NCBI GenBank assembly: GCA_965153355.1 | Contig: OZ231126.1 | Coordinates: 69,006,001-69,070,000 of the forward strand | Reading direction: 5' to 3' | Source: Flaccisagitta enflata | Lineage: Eukaryota > Chaetognatha > Sagittoidea > Aphragmophora | DNA: 64,000 bases | Shown here: piece by piece, positions 1 through 10,563 of the stretch | Position numbering within the stretch: position 1 is the first letter of the stretch | Layout of the letters: each line of letters begins with the position of its first letter | Notes under the pieces: model-generated | Told to the model about the DNA's origin: nothing | Database searches by the model: none | The model's input: the letters and a program-made list of their open reading frames with translations, nothing else | Position numbers and translations under genes: made by a program

Positions 1-1990
1 GTCCTAAAACTCTCTTCCCCATATCAGTCTACAATGAACATTCTGTCCGCCTCTAAGAGGTGGTATATGCAATCCCTATACATTTACCTGGCCTGATTGT
101 AGAGATGGGGCTGTGATGTAAAAGGCCACACGTACACCTGGGCAGGAGTGGTGGTATCTAAATATATTTGAACTTTCCTCAAGAGTAAGGCAAGGACTAT
201 GGTTGGCTTATGGAAGGGCCCGGGCCCGGGGCTTTCACTCAGCGAGTCGAATAGGCCTCGGGGCAGCAGCGACTACGGACGAGCAGAGTACACAACATTC
301 CGACTCATCGGTGAAATTTTTTTGAATACAAATAAATCGTAATTGTGCTAAGTTACGAAAAATGAAAATGAATTTATTCTCCGAACACATGGGGCATGGG
401 GGAATGACGATTTTACAATAGAATTTATCGGAAGGATTACAAATAAGCCATTTATCCAAATCAGTAGTTAGACACAATATACAATGATACAGAGGTGATA
501 GAAATATTTAGGAAATTGCATTCATTGAGCACGTTGATGGAAGCTTGTCGATTATGTAACCCGAAAGAAGTTGTGACTTCTTGTGGAAGAGTTTGAGTTG
601 AAGTTGAGGTTATTGTTGAGTTTGCTGTGTTTGTTTTGGTTGTTATTGTTGTTGTTACCGTTGTTGTGAGTTTGTTGCTGAGTTTGTTGTTGAGTTTGAA
701 TTGCTGTTGTTGTTGTTTAACATTTGTTTTCCCCCTTATGATTTCCCGTCCGCCTTGGAGTTGAAGAATAACGTGAATGGCCCCGGTAAATAATGGTGCT
801 GCGTGGTAGGCGGTGGGAGAAATCTAGGAGAGGGAATTATAGATACAGATGACATATTTGAGGAAAGACCAAGTGGTTGTTTCCACTTACTTAATCCAAT
901 TAACTTTGGGCTTTTATCACAGTCCACTCAAATGAGCCCAACACGCACAATGATAAGATACATCAAGCCTTTTTTAACATGTTGACAAGTTCAAGCAAAT
1001 CAACGGCGATCTAGGGTTCACATCTCACATTCAAATATGCTTTTTGTTCAAAGATTCAACAGACAAATCTATTCATACAATTTCTTTGTTTGTTTTAAGA
1101 GCAATAAAGAGAGGAAGTTTATTGCTACCCGGGTGGAACGGCTGGGCCCGACAAAATTTTCAGCTGCCTACAAGCTAGATTTTCTTACCACCTCCTGCCT
1201 ACAAAACACCTTGCTAAATCTATACATACTTATATCCAAAACATTGGAAAATAGTGTAAAAAACAACTTTTTGTAGTACCATGATGATAAATTGTTTAGA
1301 TTTATCATTGCATGTAGATTGTAATTATTACTATATGATATGGCAAATAAAATGGAAACATTTGTAGACATTAGTAAGAATTTTGATATCTTATGACAAA
1401 TCTTTTTAATGATTTTTGGGTTTTTCTTCATTTTCTTTTAGTTATCATTTTTTTTCTCTTGTTTCCTTGCCTACAAAATCAGTTAGCTGCCTACAAGCAA
1501 TGCTTGCGTGCTTGGGCACTTTGTCGTACCCTGGGAACGGGTTGAGCCAGGGTTTTGAGGCAGTGACCAGGGTCAAAGCCAAATTTTGTGGCCCTAGCCT
1601 GTTGGATCAGATACTGTCTATGTTTAGGGTATGAATATTTCATTTTTGATATTTTTTCTCCAATCCGGTGGCTTTGAATGCTAGAGGTTTTAAAAACATC
1701 ATTACTGTAATTGAATGATTTTTAGATATACTCATTCATACTTATCAATTTGCAAGATTGATACGATCTTTCTTCGTTCAATAGAATGATGAAAACTTTG
1801 ACGCTGAGAAAGGTTCTTTTCTTGTTTAAAAAAGTTTTTGACGTGCATGATTAAAAAAACTGCAATATGCAAATGAGGTTTTCATCTACCAAGACTAGAA
1901 ATGAAATGGTAGTGGGATGCTGCAGATATGGATGGGGCCTGTAAGCCCCTGAACACCCGTCCACCACGATATTGTGATTTGTGACCCGTC
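1..1990. other. intergenic, no recognised gene
   Basis: No open frame here resembles a known family, and the codon content is AT-rich and irregular. Visible local features are a G+C tract of repeated GGGCCC at about 216-231, an imperfect GTT-trinucleotide tract at about 600-718, and at about 1,858-1,885 a short fragment (containing GCAATATGCAAATGAGGT) that also occurs inside the giant fold-back element at 17.5-19.4 kb. I see no RNA gene. Confidence 0.5.
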
Positions 1991-1994
1991 ACTC

Positions 1995-2195
1995 GTTCTT
2001 GTTCTTCTTCTCCTCATTCTTGAACTCGTTGTCATTCTTGTTCTCCTTCTCCTTCTCATTCTTGTTCGCCTTCTCATTCTCGCCCTTCCTCCACTCCTTG
2101 TTCCTGATTTTGTTCTTGTTCTTGTTCTTGTTCTTGTTATTGTTCTTGTTCTTGTTCTTGTTCTTATTTTTGTTCTTGTTCTTGTACTTCATCAT
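1995..2195. repeat. imperfect TTCTTG/TCCTTC microsatellite
   Basis: An imperfect hexanucleotide tract, mostly TTCTTG with TCCTTC variants. It is open in several frames on both strands only because the unit has no stop codons, so it should not be read as coding. Confidence 0.85.
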
Positions 2196-2299
2196 CTACT
2201 GTTTCCCAGTTTCTCCTGCCAAGCTGAACTGAACGTGATGAGACTTGTTTTGAAACAAGAAAGACTGAAAGAAAAAAAATTGAAAACGAGGACAAGAAG

Positions 2300-2302
<3 letters not shown>

Positions 2303-2389
<87 letters not shown>
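2303..2389. repeat. (GA)n microsatellite
   Basis: An uninterrupted GA dinucleotide run of about 87 bp. The RERERE/SLSLSL frames over it are artefacts of the repeat. Confidence 0.97.
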
Positions 2390-2390
<1 letters not shown>

Positions 2391-2906
2391 CCGAATAAAA
2401 AGGAATGAGGCCAAGGGTTATTCCCTTAGATGAAGGAATCACATGGCATGAAGCTGAGGAGGATATATGTTTTTGTCGACTATCCAGCATTCAATTCCAC
2501 ATCAAACACTCAGATATTTCAATCTGAGACAATGCTTCGTTGAAGTATTCTGATGGTTGATAATACCATGGTACCAGATAATGCGTAATGCATTGGTACA
2601 AAAATTCAATAAGTTCAGAAGTTGCTGATGATGACGCCACTGCAGTTTTTGATGGTTTAGATAATACAGTTATAGACTTAGACCCGAAAATTTTCCTGGG
2701 TCAGTCAGTGGCTCAATCTTTTGCATGGATCTGCTCAGCGCTTTAAATAATGCACGTTTCAAATTTCAAGGTTCTGGCTCAAATACTTTAGAAGTTATGA
2801 AGATTTGTTTGAACCATATCAAGCTGAAATAATTCTAGGAGAATCTCTAAACTTTCTTTGAAAATATAGCCAACAGTGAATTTCAGAGTCTAAGTTTTTT
2901 GAAATA

Positions 2907-3036
2907 CAAGGCCGGATACAAGGCAATCCAGTCGCGGACGGTTGGGCAGGAGCAGTAATGCGAAAACCGCTCGGAATTCAAAAATGTGACTGACGGACCA
3001 ACCAACCTACCGACCGACCAACACGGAAGTCGCGAC
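2907..3036 (-). mobile_element. Helentron-like element, diverged/truncated copy
   Basis: In minus orientation this carries the family's conserved outer end CAAGGCCGG, then an AGTCGCGGACGG subterminal block, the GGGCAGGAGCAGTAATGC segment shared with other copies, and a degenerate GACC/GACN tetranucleotide tract. The terminal hairpin is only partly preserved (AAGTCGCGACAGCC). Assignment rests on matches to the copies at 14,565-14,752 and 28,703-28,905. Confidence 0.6.
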
Positions 3037-3120
3037 AGCCAAAGAAAGGGACAAATTACTCAAGAAAACGCATTGGCCACTGGTGAGTGGGCTATCATTA
3101 GACTCGCTCATGTTTATGCC

Positions 3121-3980
3121 AAACTAGTCATCCAAGGATCGCACATGGTCAGCGGTACCCGATGCCCTGCTTGGGGTAATCAGCTAAAGAGGTGGAGTGG
3201 AAGCAGGGCAGCGGCCCCAAAGGGCCGATGTCCTGTAGGACACGAGTGAATTTCCATACGTCCTGAGAGAGCATATTTGGGGTAATTTTCCATAATATTC
3301 ATTGGGAATTTGGAATATTTCTCAATTTTTTGTCAATTTGCCATGTTATTCAATGGGAATTTGAGGCCTGAGAGGCTGGATTAAAAGCCCAAGAGGCTGA
3401 ATTTGAGGCCCATGAGGCTGTATTTGAGGCCTGAGAGGCTGGATTTGAGGCCTGAGAGGCTGGATTTAGGGCCTGAGAGGCTGGATTTGAGGCCTGAGAG
3501 GCCAGATTTGAGGCCCGAGAGGCCAGATTTGAGGCCTGAGAGGCTGGATTTGAGTCCGGGGAGGCTTGAGAAGCTTCCGAGGGGGGGGTTACGTACGGAA
3601 GGACGTATGTAATTTTTAGCCCCTGTGTCCTACAGGACATCGGCCCTTTGGGGCCGCTGCCTTCAATGGGAATTTGAGGCCTGAGAGGCTGGATTAAAAG
3701 CCCAAGAGGCTGAATTTGAGGCCCATGAGGCTGGATTTGAGGCCTGAGAGGCTGGATTTGAGGCCTGAGAGGCTGGATTTAGGGCCTGAGAGGCTGGATT
3801 TGTGGCCTGAGAGGCCAGATTTGGGGCCCGAGAGGCCAGATTTGAGGCCTGAGAGGCTGGATTTGAGTCCGGGGAGGCTTGAGAAGCTTCGGAGGGGGGG
3901 GGTACGTACGGAAGGACGTACGTAATTTTTAGCCCCTGTGTCCTACAGGACATCGGCCCTTTGGGGCCGCCGCCCAAAAA
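3121..3980 (+). mobile_element. D-family minisatellite element, copy 1
   Basis: It begins with the ATGGTCAGCGGTACCCG module, followed about 60 bp later by the GC hairpin block GGCAGCGGCCCC..GGGCCG and the TCCTGTAGGA palindrome. Two arrays of a 21-bp unit (AGGCCTGAGAGGCTGGATTT core) follow, each closed by an inverted copy of the hairpin block (3,617-3,661 and 3,933-3,973). Segments 3,350-3,661 and 3,662-3,973 are a tandem duplication of about 312 bp. The element ends in GCCCAAAAA like other copies. Long ORFs over the arrays (RPERLDL-type heptads) are a by-product of the 7-codon unit. Confidence 0.75.
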
Positions 3981-4020
3981 GGAGGCTATCGCCGACCGGA
4001 AAAAAGTCGTAAAAGGGACT
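3981..4020. repeat. fragment of GGAAAAAAGTCG-ended repeat
   Basis: GGCTATCGCCGACCGGAAAAAAGTCGTAAAA is a diverged copy of the hairpin plus terminus seen intact at about 6,380-6,410 and 12,914-12,945. Confidence 0.5.
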
Positions 4021-4086
4021 CTTTTTTTCAGAGCGTGTTCTTCAGTGTGTGCATCTCTTGCTATCTGGTTGACTGCCTGTATATTT

Positions 4087-4118
4087 TTAGTCGCAGACAC
4101 GCGACTCTACACTTTGCT
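4087..4118 (+). mobile_element. Helentron-like terminal hairpin, solo fragment
   Basis: TTAGTCGCAGACACGCGACT is the terminal hairpin of the family; the following sequence does not continue the element, so only one end is present. Confidence 0.5.
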
Positions 4119-4179
4119 ATTTTCTTGATCCCTTTTCTTCACAACTTTAAGACTTATAGCTACAAAGAAACTGAAAAAA

Positions 4180-4440
4180 CATTGAAAAATTGGTGACATA
4201 TATGAAGCCCTTCGAATTTGCAAGCAGTCTACACAAACTGCATCTTTCTATCTCAACGCGTTTAGAAGTAATTAAATAAAGAGTGAAATGATATTGTTTG
4301 GAGATAGTGTAAAATGGCAAAAGTGAAATCGAATTATTTCATTCAAGGTTAGATAACTTTTGAATGCATAGAGTTAGGGAGATGCGGTTTGCGTAGATCG
4401 TTTGCTAATTTGAAGGGCTTTGATTTGTCACCAATTTCTT
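4180..4440. repeat. fold-back MITE, GTCACCAAT-ended
   Basis: Two arms of about 115 bp (4,186-4,295 and 4,325-4,440) are imperfect reverse complements and end in ATTGGTGACA / TGTCACCAAT. No protein is encoded. A related half-copy ending in TCTGTCACCAATTTT is at about 21,000-21,110. Superfamily unknown. Confidence 0.75.
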
Positions 4441-4957
4441 TTATGATTGGGCTAATATAACTAGAGATATTAGTTAAAACATCAGTAAAGACTTTAATTG
4501 TGAAGATAGTATTACCGCAACAAAAAAGATAGGCAAAAGGAACTAAAAGTAAATGATTTTTTTTGAAAATGGGTGCACATGCTTCAATTGACCCCTGAAG
4601 AACACTAGCAAAGTTTCATAAAATTCTGAAGTTCAGCTCAGAAGTTACAAACCATAGGCAACATGATGAGTTGATCACTACTACATCATAGACCCTGACA
4701 AAACTTATTGTCAGGTGACAAAAAGGCACAGACACAAAATAAAGTCAAGCTTGAATAATAGACTGGGCCATAGAAACCTCATAAAGCCAGAACGGCTGCC
4801 AACCGCAGGTACTGGCTGCATTCATCAAAACAACAAGATTTGCCAAGTTTTACAAACATATGATTGCTTCTACTCATGACCGCCACCCCCCTCATGTGCC
4901 ATACAGGAAGGATTTAAGCCCCCAACCATTCCTATGTTTTACAATGGAATAGTCGCA
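4441..4957. other. intergenic, nothing recognised
   Basis: AT-rich sequence with no conserved coding frame, RNA gene or identifiable repeat. Confidence 0.4.
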
Positions 4958-5297
4958 AAAGCCTTACATGGTTAGCGGTACCCGACACCCCTATGTTAGT
5001 GTATGTGAGGATGAGATAATGAGAGGGGCAGCGGCCCTGGAGGGGCCGGTGACCTATGACTCCACATAGGGCAATTTTCTCCAGTTTCTGTTTTCCTGAT
5101 TCAGGGTGTGAGGGGCCTGGTTCGAGGTCTGGGTGGCTAAATTTGGGGTCTAATGGGCCTGATCTGGGACTTGACAAAAGGTCTGGTAGGCTTGATTCGA
5201 GGCTGGGATGACTGATTTGGCGTCTGATGCCTGATTTGAGGTTTAAGAGGCATAATTGGGTCTGAGAAGCTAAGCTTGTGGTCTGACAGCCCCCAGT
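4958..5297 (+). mobile_element. D-family element, partial copy
   Basis: Contains the GGTTAGCGGTACCCGACAC module and, after a short spacer, the hairpin block GCAGCGGCCCTGGAGGGGCC. It is followed by degenerate 20-bp units (CTGATTTGGGGTCTGA type) and meets another D-family end at 5,298. Confidence 0.65.
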
Positions 5298-5885
5298 TTT
5301 TGGGCAGCGGGGACAAAGTCCTGTAGAACACAGGGGGACTCTCTTTCATCCGTTCATCCGTCCGTCCGTCCGTCCGTCCGTTCATCCATCCATCTGTCCA
5401 TCCGTCCCCCCCGGCCTCTCAGGCCTGGAATCTGGCCTCTCAAGCCTAAAATCTGGCCTCTAAGGCCTTCAATCTGGCCTTTCAGGCCTGAAATCTGGCC
5501 TCAGGCCCAGAATCCGGCCTCTCAGGCCCAAAATCTGACCTCCCTGGCCTGAAATCTGCCCTCTTAGGCCTGAAATCTGCCCTCTCAGGCCTGAAATCTG
5601 CCCTCTCAGGCCTGAAATCTGCCCTCTCAGTCCTAAAATCTGCCCTCTCAGTCCTGAAATCTGCCCTCTTAGGCTTAAAATCTGCCCTCTCAGGCCTTAA
5701 ATCTGCCAACTCCCTCCTTAAATCTGCCCTCTCAGACTTAAAATCAGCCCTCTCAGACCTGAAAACTGCCCTCTTAGACCTGAAATCTGTCCTATCAGGC
5801 CTAAAATCCATCATTTCAGGCCTGAAATCTCTTAAGCCTGAAATCTGCCCTCAGAGGCCCACAATCAGTCCTCTCCAGGCTTATT
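5298..5885. mobile_element. D-family end with CCGT tract and 21-bp array
   Basis: Starts with TTTTTGGGCAGCGG, the AAGTCCTGTAGAACACAG palindrome block, a CCGT/CATC tract (5,350-5,405), then about 20 copies of a 21-bp unit with the palindromic core TCAGGCCTGA. No closing inverted end is present; the array stops where a different repeat begins at about 5,886. Confidence 0.7.
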
Positions 5886-6410
5886 AGAAAAAAGTCGTAT
5901 TACGTAATTTGACTTTTTGAAACGTAGGGGAGAAATAAATTTTTCCATTTTCGGTTTGCGGCAATTTTTGAAAGTTGTGCAGTTTTTGGGCTGGGATGAT
6001 ACATTTTTGGATACTCACAGCTAAGAAAGAGCTTATTTTTCTCTTTCAAATGGCGCCAACCAGAAGTCTCTACGATTGTTAGTTTTGGCGTTATGAATTT
6101 TTGAATCTTTTTTTATCTTTTGGCATTTTTGAAAAAAATGATATTTTTCATAGATCCCATTTTTTAGCCTTATGTAACAGTAGGATATACTAAAGATGTT
6201 AGGCAAATTGACCCTAAGTTTTATGACGCTAGCTTTGATATTTTATTCTGCTAGAGAGAGAGAGAGAGAGAGGCACAGACACGCATGCAAGCACACACAT
6301 GCACGCACACTCAGAGAGAGAGAGAGAGAGAGATACACACACAGAAAAACATGCACTGAAAAAAAGACACACCAATTTACGACTTTTTTCCAGTCGGCGA
6401 TTAGCCGCCT
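5886..6410 (+). mobile_element. non-autonomous element with GAAAAAAGTCG ends
   Basis: Inverted ends GAAAAAAGTCGTA and TACGACTTTTTTC bracket about 505 bp. The body matches, in reverse orientation, the element at 12,931-13,476: both share a segment around AGCTAAGAAAGAGCT and a GA-rich microsatellite. A perfect hairpin CGGCGATTAGCCGCC (6,395-6,409) sits three bases beyond the right end, as in the other copy. No transposase gene. Confidence 0.65.
6252..6350. repeat. two short (GA)n runs with CA-rich spacer
   Basis: GA runs at about 6,252-6,272 and 6,313-6,332 inside the preceding element. Confidence 0.9.
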
Positions 6411-6424
6411 TTATTGGTATCAAC

Positions 6425-6984
6425 CCTCAGCCTCAGGACAAACAGACGAATGAACAAAGGTCCCCCTGTGTTCTACAGGACTTCGTCCCCTTCGGGGCCG
6501 CTGCCCTGCTTCCTTTCACTTAAATTTACAATTATGCAAAGCAGGGCAAAAGGTATCGCCTACCACATATTGCCCTTGGGAAACTGATTGAGGCATAAAT
6601 AGGTCTGGAAGTCCTGATTTGGGGTCTAAGAGGCCTCCTTTGGGGTCTCGGGTCCTAGTTTGAGGCTTTGGTGGGGGGAAACGGACAGACGAACAGACAG
6701 ATGGAAACCGGAGAAAATTGCCCAATGTGGAATCATGACTCCGAGGCCGCTGCCCAAAAAGAGATGGTTGGCGGCCATGAGTAACAGGTCGCCCAAGGGC
6801 AATACATGGTCCATCCGTCCGTCCATCCATCCGCCCCAGGCCCTCTCAGGCCTGAAATCTGCCCTCTCAGGCCTAAAATCTGCCCTCTCAGGCCTGAAAT
6901 CTGCCCTCTCAGGCCTTGAATCTGAGAGGGCAGATTTCAGGCCTGGGAGGGCAGATTTTAGGCCTGAACAGGTCGCCCAAGGGC
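6425..6984. mobile_element. composite of D-family ends and arrays
   Basis: Contains an inverted hairpin block (6,464-6,510; CTGTGTTCTACAGGACTTC then CCCCTTCGGGGCCGCTGCC), a second end GGCCGCTGCCCAAAAA at about 6,744, a CCGT/CCAT tract and an array of the 21-bp unit. The array reverses direction at about 6,918-6,926. A segment starting AACAGGTCGCCCAAGGGC occurs at 6,781 and again at 6,967, marking an internal duplication. Confidence 0.65.
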
Positions 6985-7922
6985 AGTACGTGGTCAGCGA
7001 TACCCGTTGCCCTGCTTTGCATGGTTGAAGATCGGAATGAGAGGCAGGGCAGCAGCCCCAAAGGAGACGAAGTCCTGTAGAACACAGGGGACTTTCGTTC
7101 TTTCCTTCCTCCGTCCGTCCATCCGTCCGTCCATCCATCTGTCCGTCCATCCGTCCATCCGTCCATCCGTCCATCCGTCCATCCGTCCGTCCGTCCGTCT
7201 GTCCGTTTGTCCGCCCCCACGGCCCTCTCAGTCCTAAAATCTGCCCTCTCAGGCCTAAAATCTGCCCTCTCAGGCCTGAAATCTACCCTCTTAGGCCTGG
7301 GAGGGCAGATTTAATGCCTGAAAGGCCAGGATTCAGGCCTGAATGGCCAAATTTCAGGTCTGAGAGGGCAGATATAAAGCCTAAGAGGGCAGATTTCAGG
7401 CCTGATAGGGCAGATTTTAGACCTGAGAGGCCAGGATTCAGGCCTGAAAGGCCAAATTTCAGGCCTGAGAGGGCAGATTCAAGGCCTGAGAGGGCAGATT
7501 TTGGGCCTGAGAGGGCAGATTTTAGGCCAGAGAGGTCAGATTCCAGGCCTGAGAGGGCCTGGGGGGGACAAACGAACGGATGGACAGACGGACAAACGAA
7601 CAAACATAAGCCCCCTGTGTTCTACAGGACTTTGTCCCCTTCGGGGCCGCTGCCCAAAAGACAGGTAACAGGCCTAAAAGGGCAAATTTCAGGCCTGAGA
7701 GGGCAGATTCAAGGTCTGAGAGGGCAGATTTCAGGCCTGAGAGGGCAGATTTTAGGCCTGAGAGGGCAGATTCCAGGCCTGAGAGGGCAGATTTCAGGCC
7801 CAAGAGGGCTTGGGGGGACGCACGGACGGATGGACGGACGAACGAAGGGACGAACAAAGGGACGAACGAAAGTCCCCCTGTGTTCTACAGGACTTCGGCC
7901 CCTTCGGGGCCACTGCCCAAAA
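6985..7922 (+). mobile_element. D-family element, mirror-symmetric copy
   Basis: Module GTGGTCAGCGATACCCG, then the hairpin block (7,045-7,090), a CCGT/CCAT tract (7,095-7,215), an array of the 21-bp unit, a reversal of array direction exactly at an AGGCCT palindrome (7,293-7,298), the array in reverse, the reverse tetranucleotide tract and the inverted hairpin block (7,610-7,655). A further array plus inverted block (to 7,922) is added on the right. The whole element is therefore an imperfect palindrome. ORFs on both strands follow from the 21-bp unit. Confidence 0.75.
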
Positions 7923-8495
7923 GCCAGTCTCTGCCATTGGCAGCCTTTCTGGCTTCATAAGATTTCTATGGCCCAGTCTGTTGTATGATAGAAAGTAGCA
8001 TAGGAGAATTCTCAGAACACTCGTTGCTTAGGTGAAGCTTATATTGTCTTAATCTTAGCCAGATTCAGTTTCTTTTTAAGATCATTTTTTTTTTTGATTG
8101 AAAACTAGAAAAGTCTGTCACTCCTTAGGCTGAGAAGAGTAAAAAATACTCTACTGGAATCCTTATTGGATAACCCATTCAGACAAGTATTTTGACCAGC
8201 CAAAGCAGGAAAAAAAATTAATCAAAGATAAATAAAACAATTAAAAGAGTGAGGTTCATTATTTCAGATGAAAGTAGAAGCCAGAACAAAAACTAAATTG
8301 TACTAAAAGCAAAATAAGATAATGGAAGCAGGTGAAGCAAAATAAGCATTAGAGCAGCCGAATCATGCTGAAAGCAATTCAAAAATGGAAGTGAGCAGCC
8401 TGACAGAGATAGGTGTGGAAGCTTGAGTCTGCAGCAAAAGATTGACTGTCCTGTCAGCGCACACATTAAACTCATCTCCGCCTCTCCCTTCTCCT
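7923..8495. other. intergenic, nothing recognised
   Basis: AT-rich with several poly(T) and poly(A) runs; no credible coding frame. Confidence 0.4.
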
Positions 8496-8603
8496 CTACC
8501 TCTCTATCCCCAGCTGAGAGTCAGGACAGGAGTTAAGCTCACCCATCTGCAAATCCTCGAACTCAACTTTCTCCAGCCTTTTTTCCTTAATCTCCTCTCT
8601 TTC
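8496..8603 (-). pseudogene. remnant of XKR-like C-terminal tail
   Basis: Read on the minus strand this frame gives a charged peptide starting REEIKEKRLEKVEFEDLQMG and continuing to a stop at 8,498-8,496. It aligns with the C-terminal tail of the XKR gene just upstream (REEIKEREGKMEEEG... EDLEMAELDS): the landmarks REEIKE, EDL-M-EL-S are in the same order. No membrane-spanning part is present and an inverted-repeat element lies immediately upstream, so I read it as a decayed duplicate of the last exon. The similarity is short and charged, so chance or low complexity remains possible. Confidence 0.4.
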
Positions 8604-9195
8604 ATACACTGCGCTTTCAAAATCATTCTGAATAAGAATTCACATGACAGTGGGGTTTTCAGCAGTTTTGTGTAGCATTGGAGTGAAATAACACTTATCT
8701 GGAAAAAATCAAAATCATCCCATTAGTGCTTTTTTTAAGAGATCTTTAAAATAGAAGAAAATAGACCCATTTTTGATGCAGATTCTAATGAGTTGTATTG
8801 ACTCATTTTCTGATTCCCTATTATCAATCTTAGCAAAATTCCTTTTCATTTGATAGGTCGAACTCTTTAATTCTTAGAAAAAATAGAAGTTAAAACTTTT
8901 TTTTTTAGTCACCATTTCAAAAAAGAAATATTGGTTCAAAAAGTACAAAGTGCAACCAGTCATATGAAAAGGAATTTTACAAGGATTTTTATTATAGATT
9001 CAGAAAATGAGTCAGTACAACTGAGTAGAATCTGTACTCAAAACAGCTTCTTTCTTTATATTTCTATCATTACTTAAAAAGCGCCTGGGGAATGTTTTTA
9101 CTGGTTACATTGTATTACACCCCAATGCTACATAACACTGCAGAGAAACCCACTTATGGGAATTTTCAGTTAGAATTATCTTAAAATCACAGTGC
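8604..9195. repeat. inverted-repeat element at XKR 3' end
   Basis: Left arm (about 8,606-8,885) and right arm (about 8,930-9,193) are imperfect reverse complements: for example CACTGCGCTTTCAAAATC at the left end and the complement of CACTGTGATTTTAAGAT at the right end, with GACTCATTTTCTGA and CCTTTTCAT matching further in. No protein is encoded. The right end overlaps the last codons and stop of the XKR gene, and a minus-strand AATAAA (8,993-8,988) lies in the right arm. No clean target duplication was found. Confidence 0.65.
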
Positions 9196-10168
9196 CTCCT
9201 CTTTCCCCATCTCCTCCATCTCCTCCATCTCCTCCTCCTCCTCCATACTCTCCTCAGCCTGTCTTTTCTCCTCAGGAGGCTGGAGCTTGCCATCATGACT
9301 GTCGAGTTCTGCCATCTCCAAATCCTCCACCTCACCCTTCTCCTTGCCTTCCTCCTCCATCTTTCCTTCCCTCTCCTTTATCTCCTCCCTCCTCCTTTCC
9401 TCAGCCTCCCATTCCTCCTCAGACAGCAAGAGATCATTGAGATGCTTGTTGACAGCATCTCGCCAATCTAGGCGGCAGCAACAGCACAAGCTGACAACTT
9501 TTTTCAGGACAAAAATTGCGGCAGAGAGGACTGGAGTGACATGCATGGCAGGATTCAGGCCAGAAAAAATGAGGAGGCCAAGGAAAAAGTGGGCACCATA
9601 ACTAAACATGACTGTGTAGAAGGTATGATTGAGTTCAAGCTTTGTAATTTTGTCATTTATAAATGATTTGCAAATCCATCTACCGTCATCACGATGGTCA
9701 TCCAAGTACCCCGTGGCACATGTGATGATGAATGCTAAACCAGCTGCATGCAACAGAAAATGAATCATGACGCATATGATTTGCCAACATTTACCAGAAA
9801 AAAAGGGAGTAGTGCATGGTTTACACAAGACAAAAATTGTGAATAAGGCCGCGGTCAGATTGAAGGCCAAGAAATTCAAAATATGTTGAATTTTCCACTC
9901 TCCCTGAGTGAGCAAGACATCACCAATCCAAGACATCACCGATCCATCTCGGAGATGAAAAAACCTCCACTGCATTGTTGCACCAACAATTGCCATCATC
10001 AGTAAACAAGCTATTGGCAATAGTGATGCCAATGGCGGACACTTTGGATGGATCCAATCTTTGCGTCGCTTTTTAGCAATGAAACTCAGAATGGAGGTAG
10101 TGATTGTTATTGTGGAGGTTGTGATGGAGAACTGCTGAATTGCCGTTATCTTGTGCACTGTCGGTTGC
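9187..10168 (-). CDS. XK-related (XKR) protein, last exon
   Basis: This exon encodes the C-terminal half of an XKR-family multipass membrane protein. It opens with a 3' splice site (ATCTTTGTAG before GCAACC) and enters in the phase left by the 114-bp exon upstream. The first residues (about QQFSITTSTITITTSILSFI) fit the helix that follows the family's PQL helix. Four or more strongly hydrophobic stretches follow (LASLLPIACLLMMAIVGA, ILNFLAFNLTAALFTIFVLC, IICVMIHFLLHAAGLAFII, FYTVMFSYGAHFFLGLLIF). The tail is long and very acidic (EEEEEMEEMEEM) and probably cytosolic. Some XKR proteins are caspase-activated phospholipid scramblases; I see no clear caspase site here. The final residues and stop lie at the end of an inverted-repeat element. 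Confidence 0.8.
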
Positions 10169-10390
10169 CTACAAAGATACAATCTTATGAAATGTATTTG
10201 TTTGTTTTTGTTACTGTCTGTTTATCTATTTCCCCAGTGATTTTGTTTGTCTAGCTGATTACTTTGGCGCAGTAATCATCAAAAGAGAATTTTGTCATTC
10301 ATAGATTGGACCAACTAAAGATTGGATGGGCCGAGGCGGTGTTATCATTATTCATTAGGTAAATTGTTATTTTGTGCTGAATGAACCTAC

Positions 10391-10504
10391 GTGAAAGGAG
10401 AGTCCCTTGCTTTGAACTGGATGTTGATCCATTGTGTTGCTAGTTGAGGTGCAGATTCCAGAACCACTTCACCTATTTTAAGGACTCCAACAACATCTTT
10501 GAGC
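10391..10504 (-). CDS. XKR protein, middle exon with PQL motif
   Basis: A 114-bp (38-codon) exon too short to appear as a long ORF. On the minus strand it is bounded by CTCCTTACTTCAG at the 5' side and GTAGGT at the 3' side. It enters with one base and leaves with two, exactly matching the phases of the exons on either side, so it can be included without a frame change. It encodes ...KIGEVVLESAPQLATQWINI..., the E-x-x-PQL amphipathic helix that is the best conserved signature of the XK/XKR family. This motif is what identifies the gene. The introns on either side are 3,072 and 222 bp. Confidence 0.85.
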
Positions 10505-10563
10505 CTGAAGTAAGGAGAATCTTAGTCAAGTAACAACAGCATGAAAGAAATTGTCAATTCTTT

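Noticed and set aside
5482-5814. Long ORFs with FRPERAD / GLKSALS heptads over the 21-bp arrays
   Set aside because: A 21-bp unit without stop codons is open on both strands in several frames; there is no start context, no family similarity, and the unit content is palindromic DNA.
5407-5880. CRISPR-like array
   Set aside because: Units are contiguous without unique spacers, there are no cas genes, and the DNA is eukaryotic.
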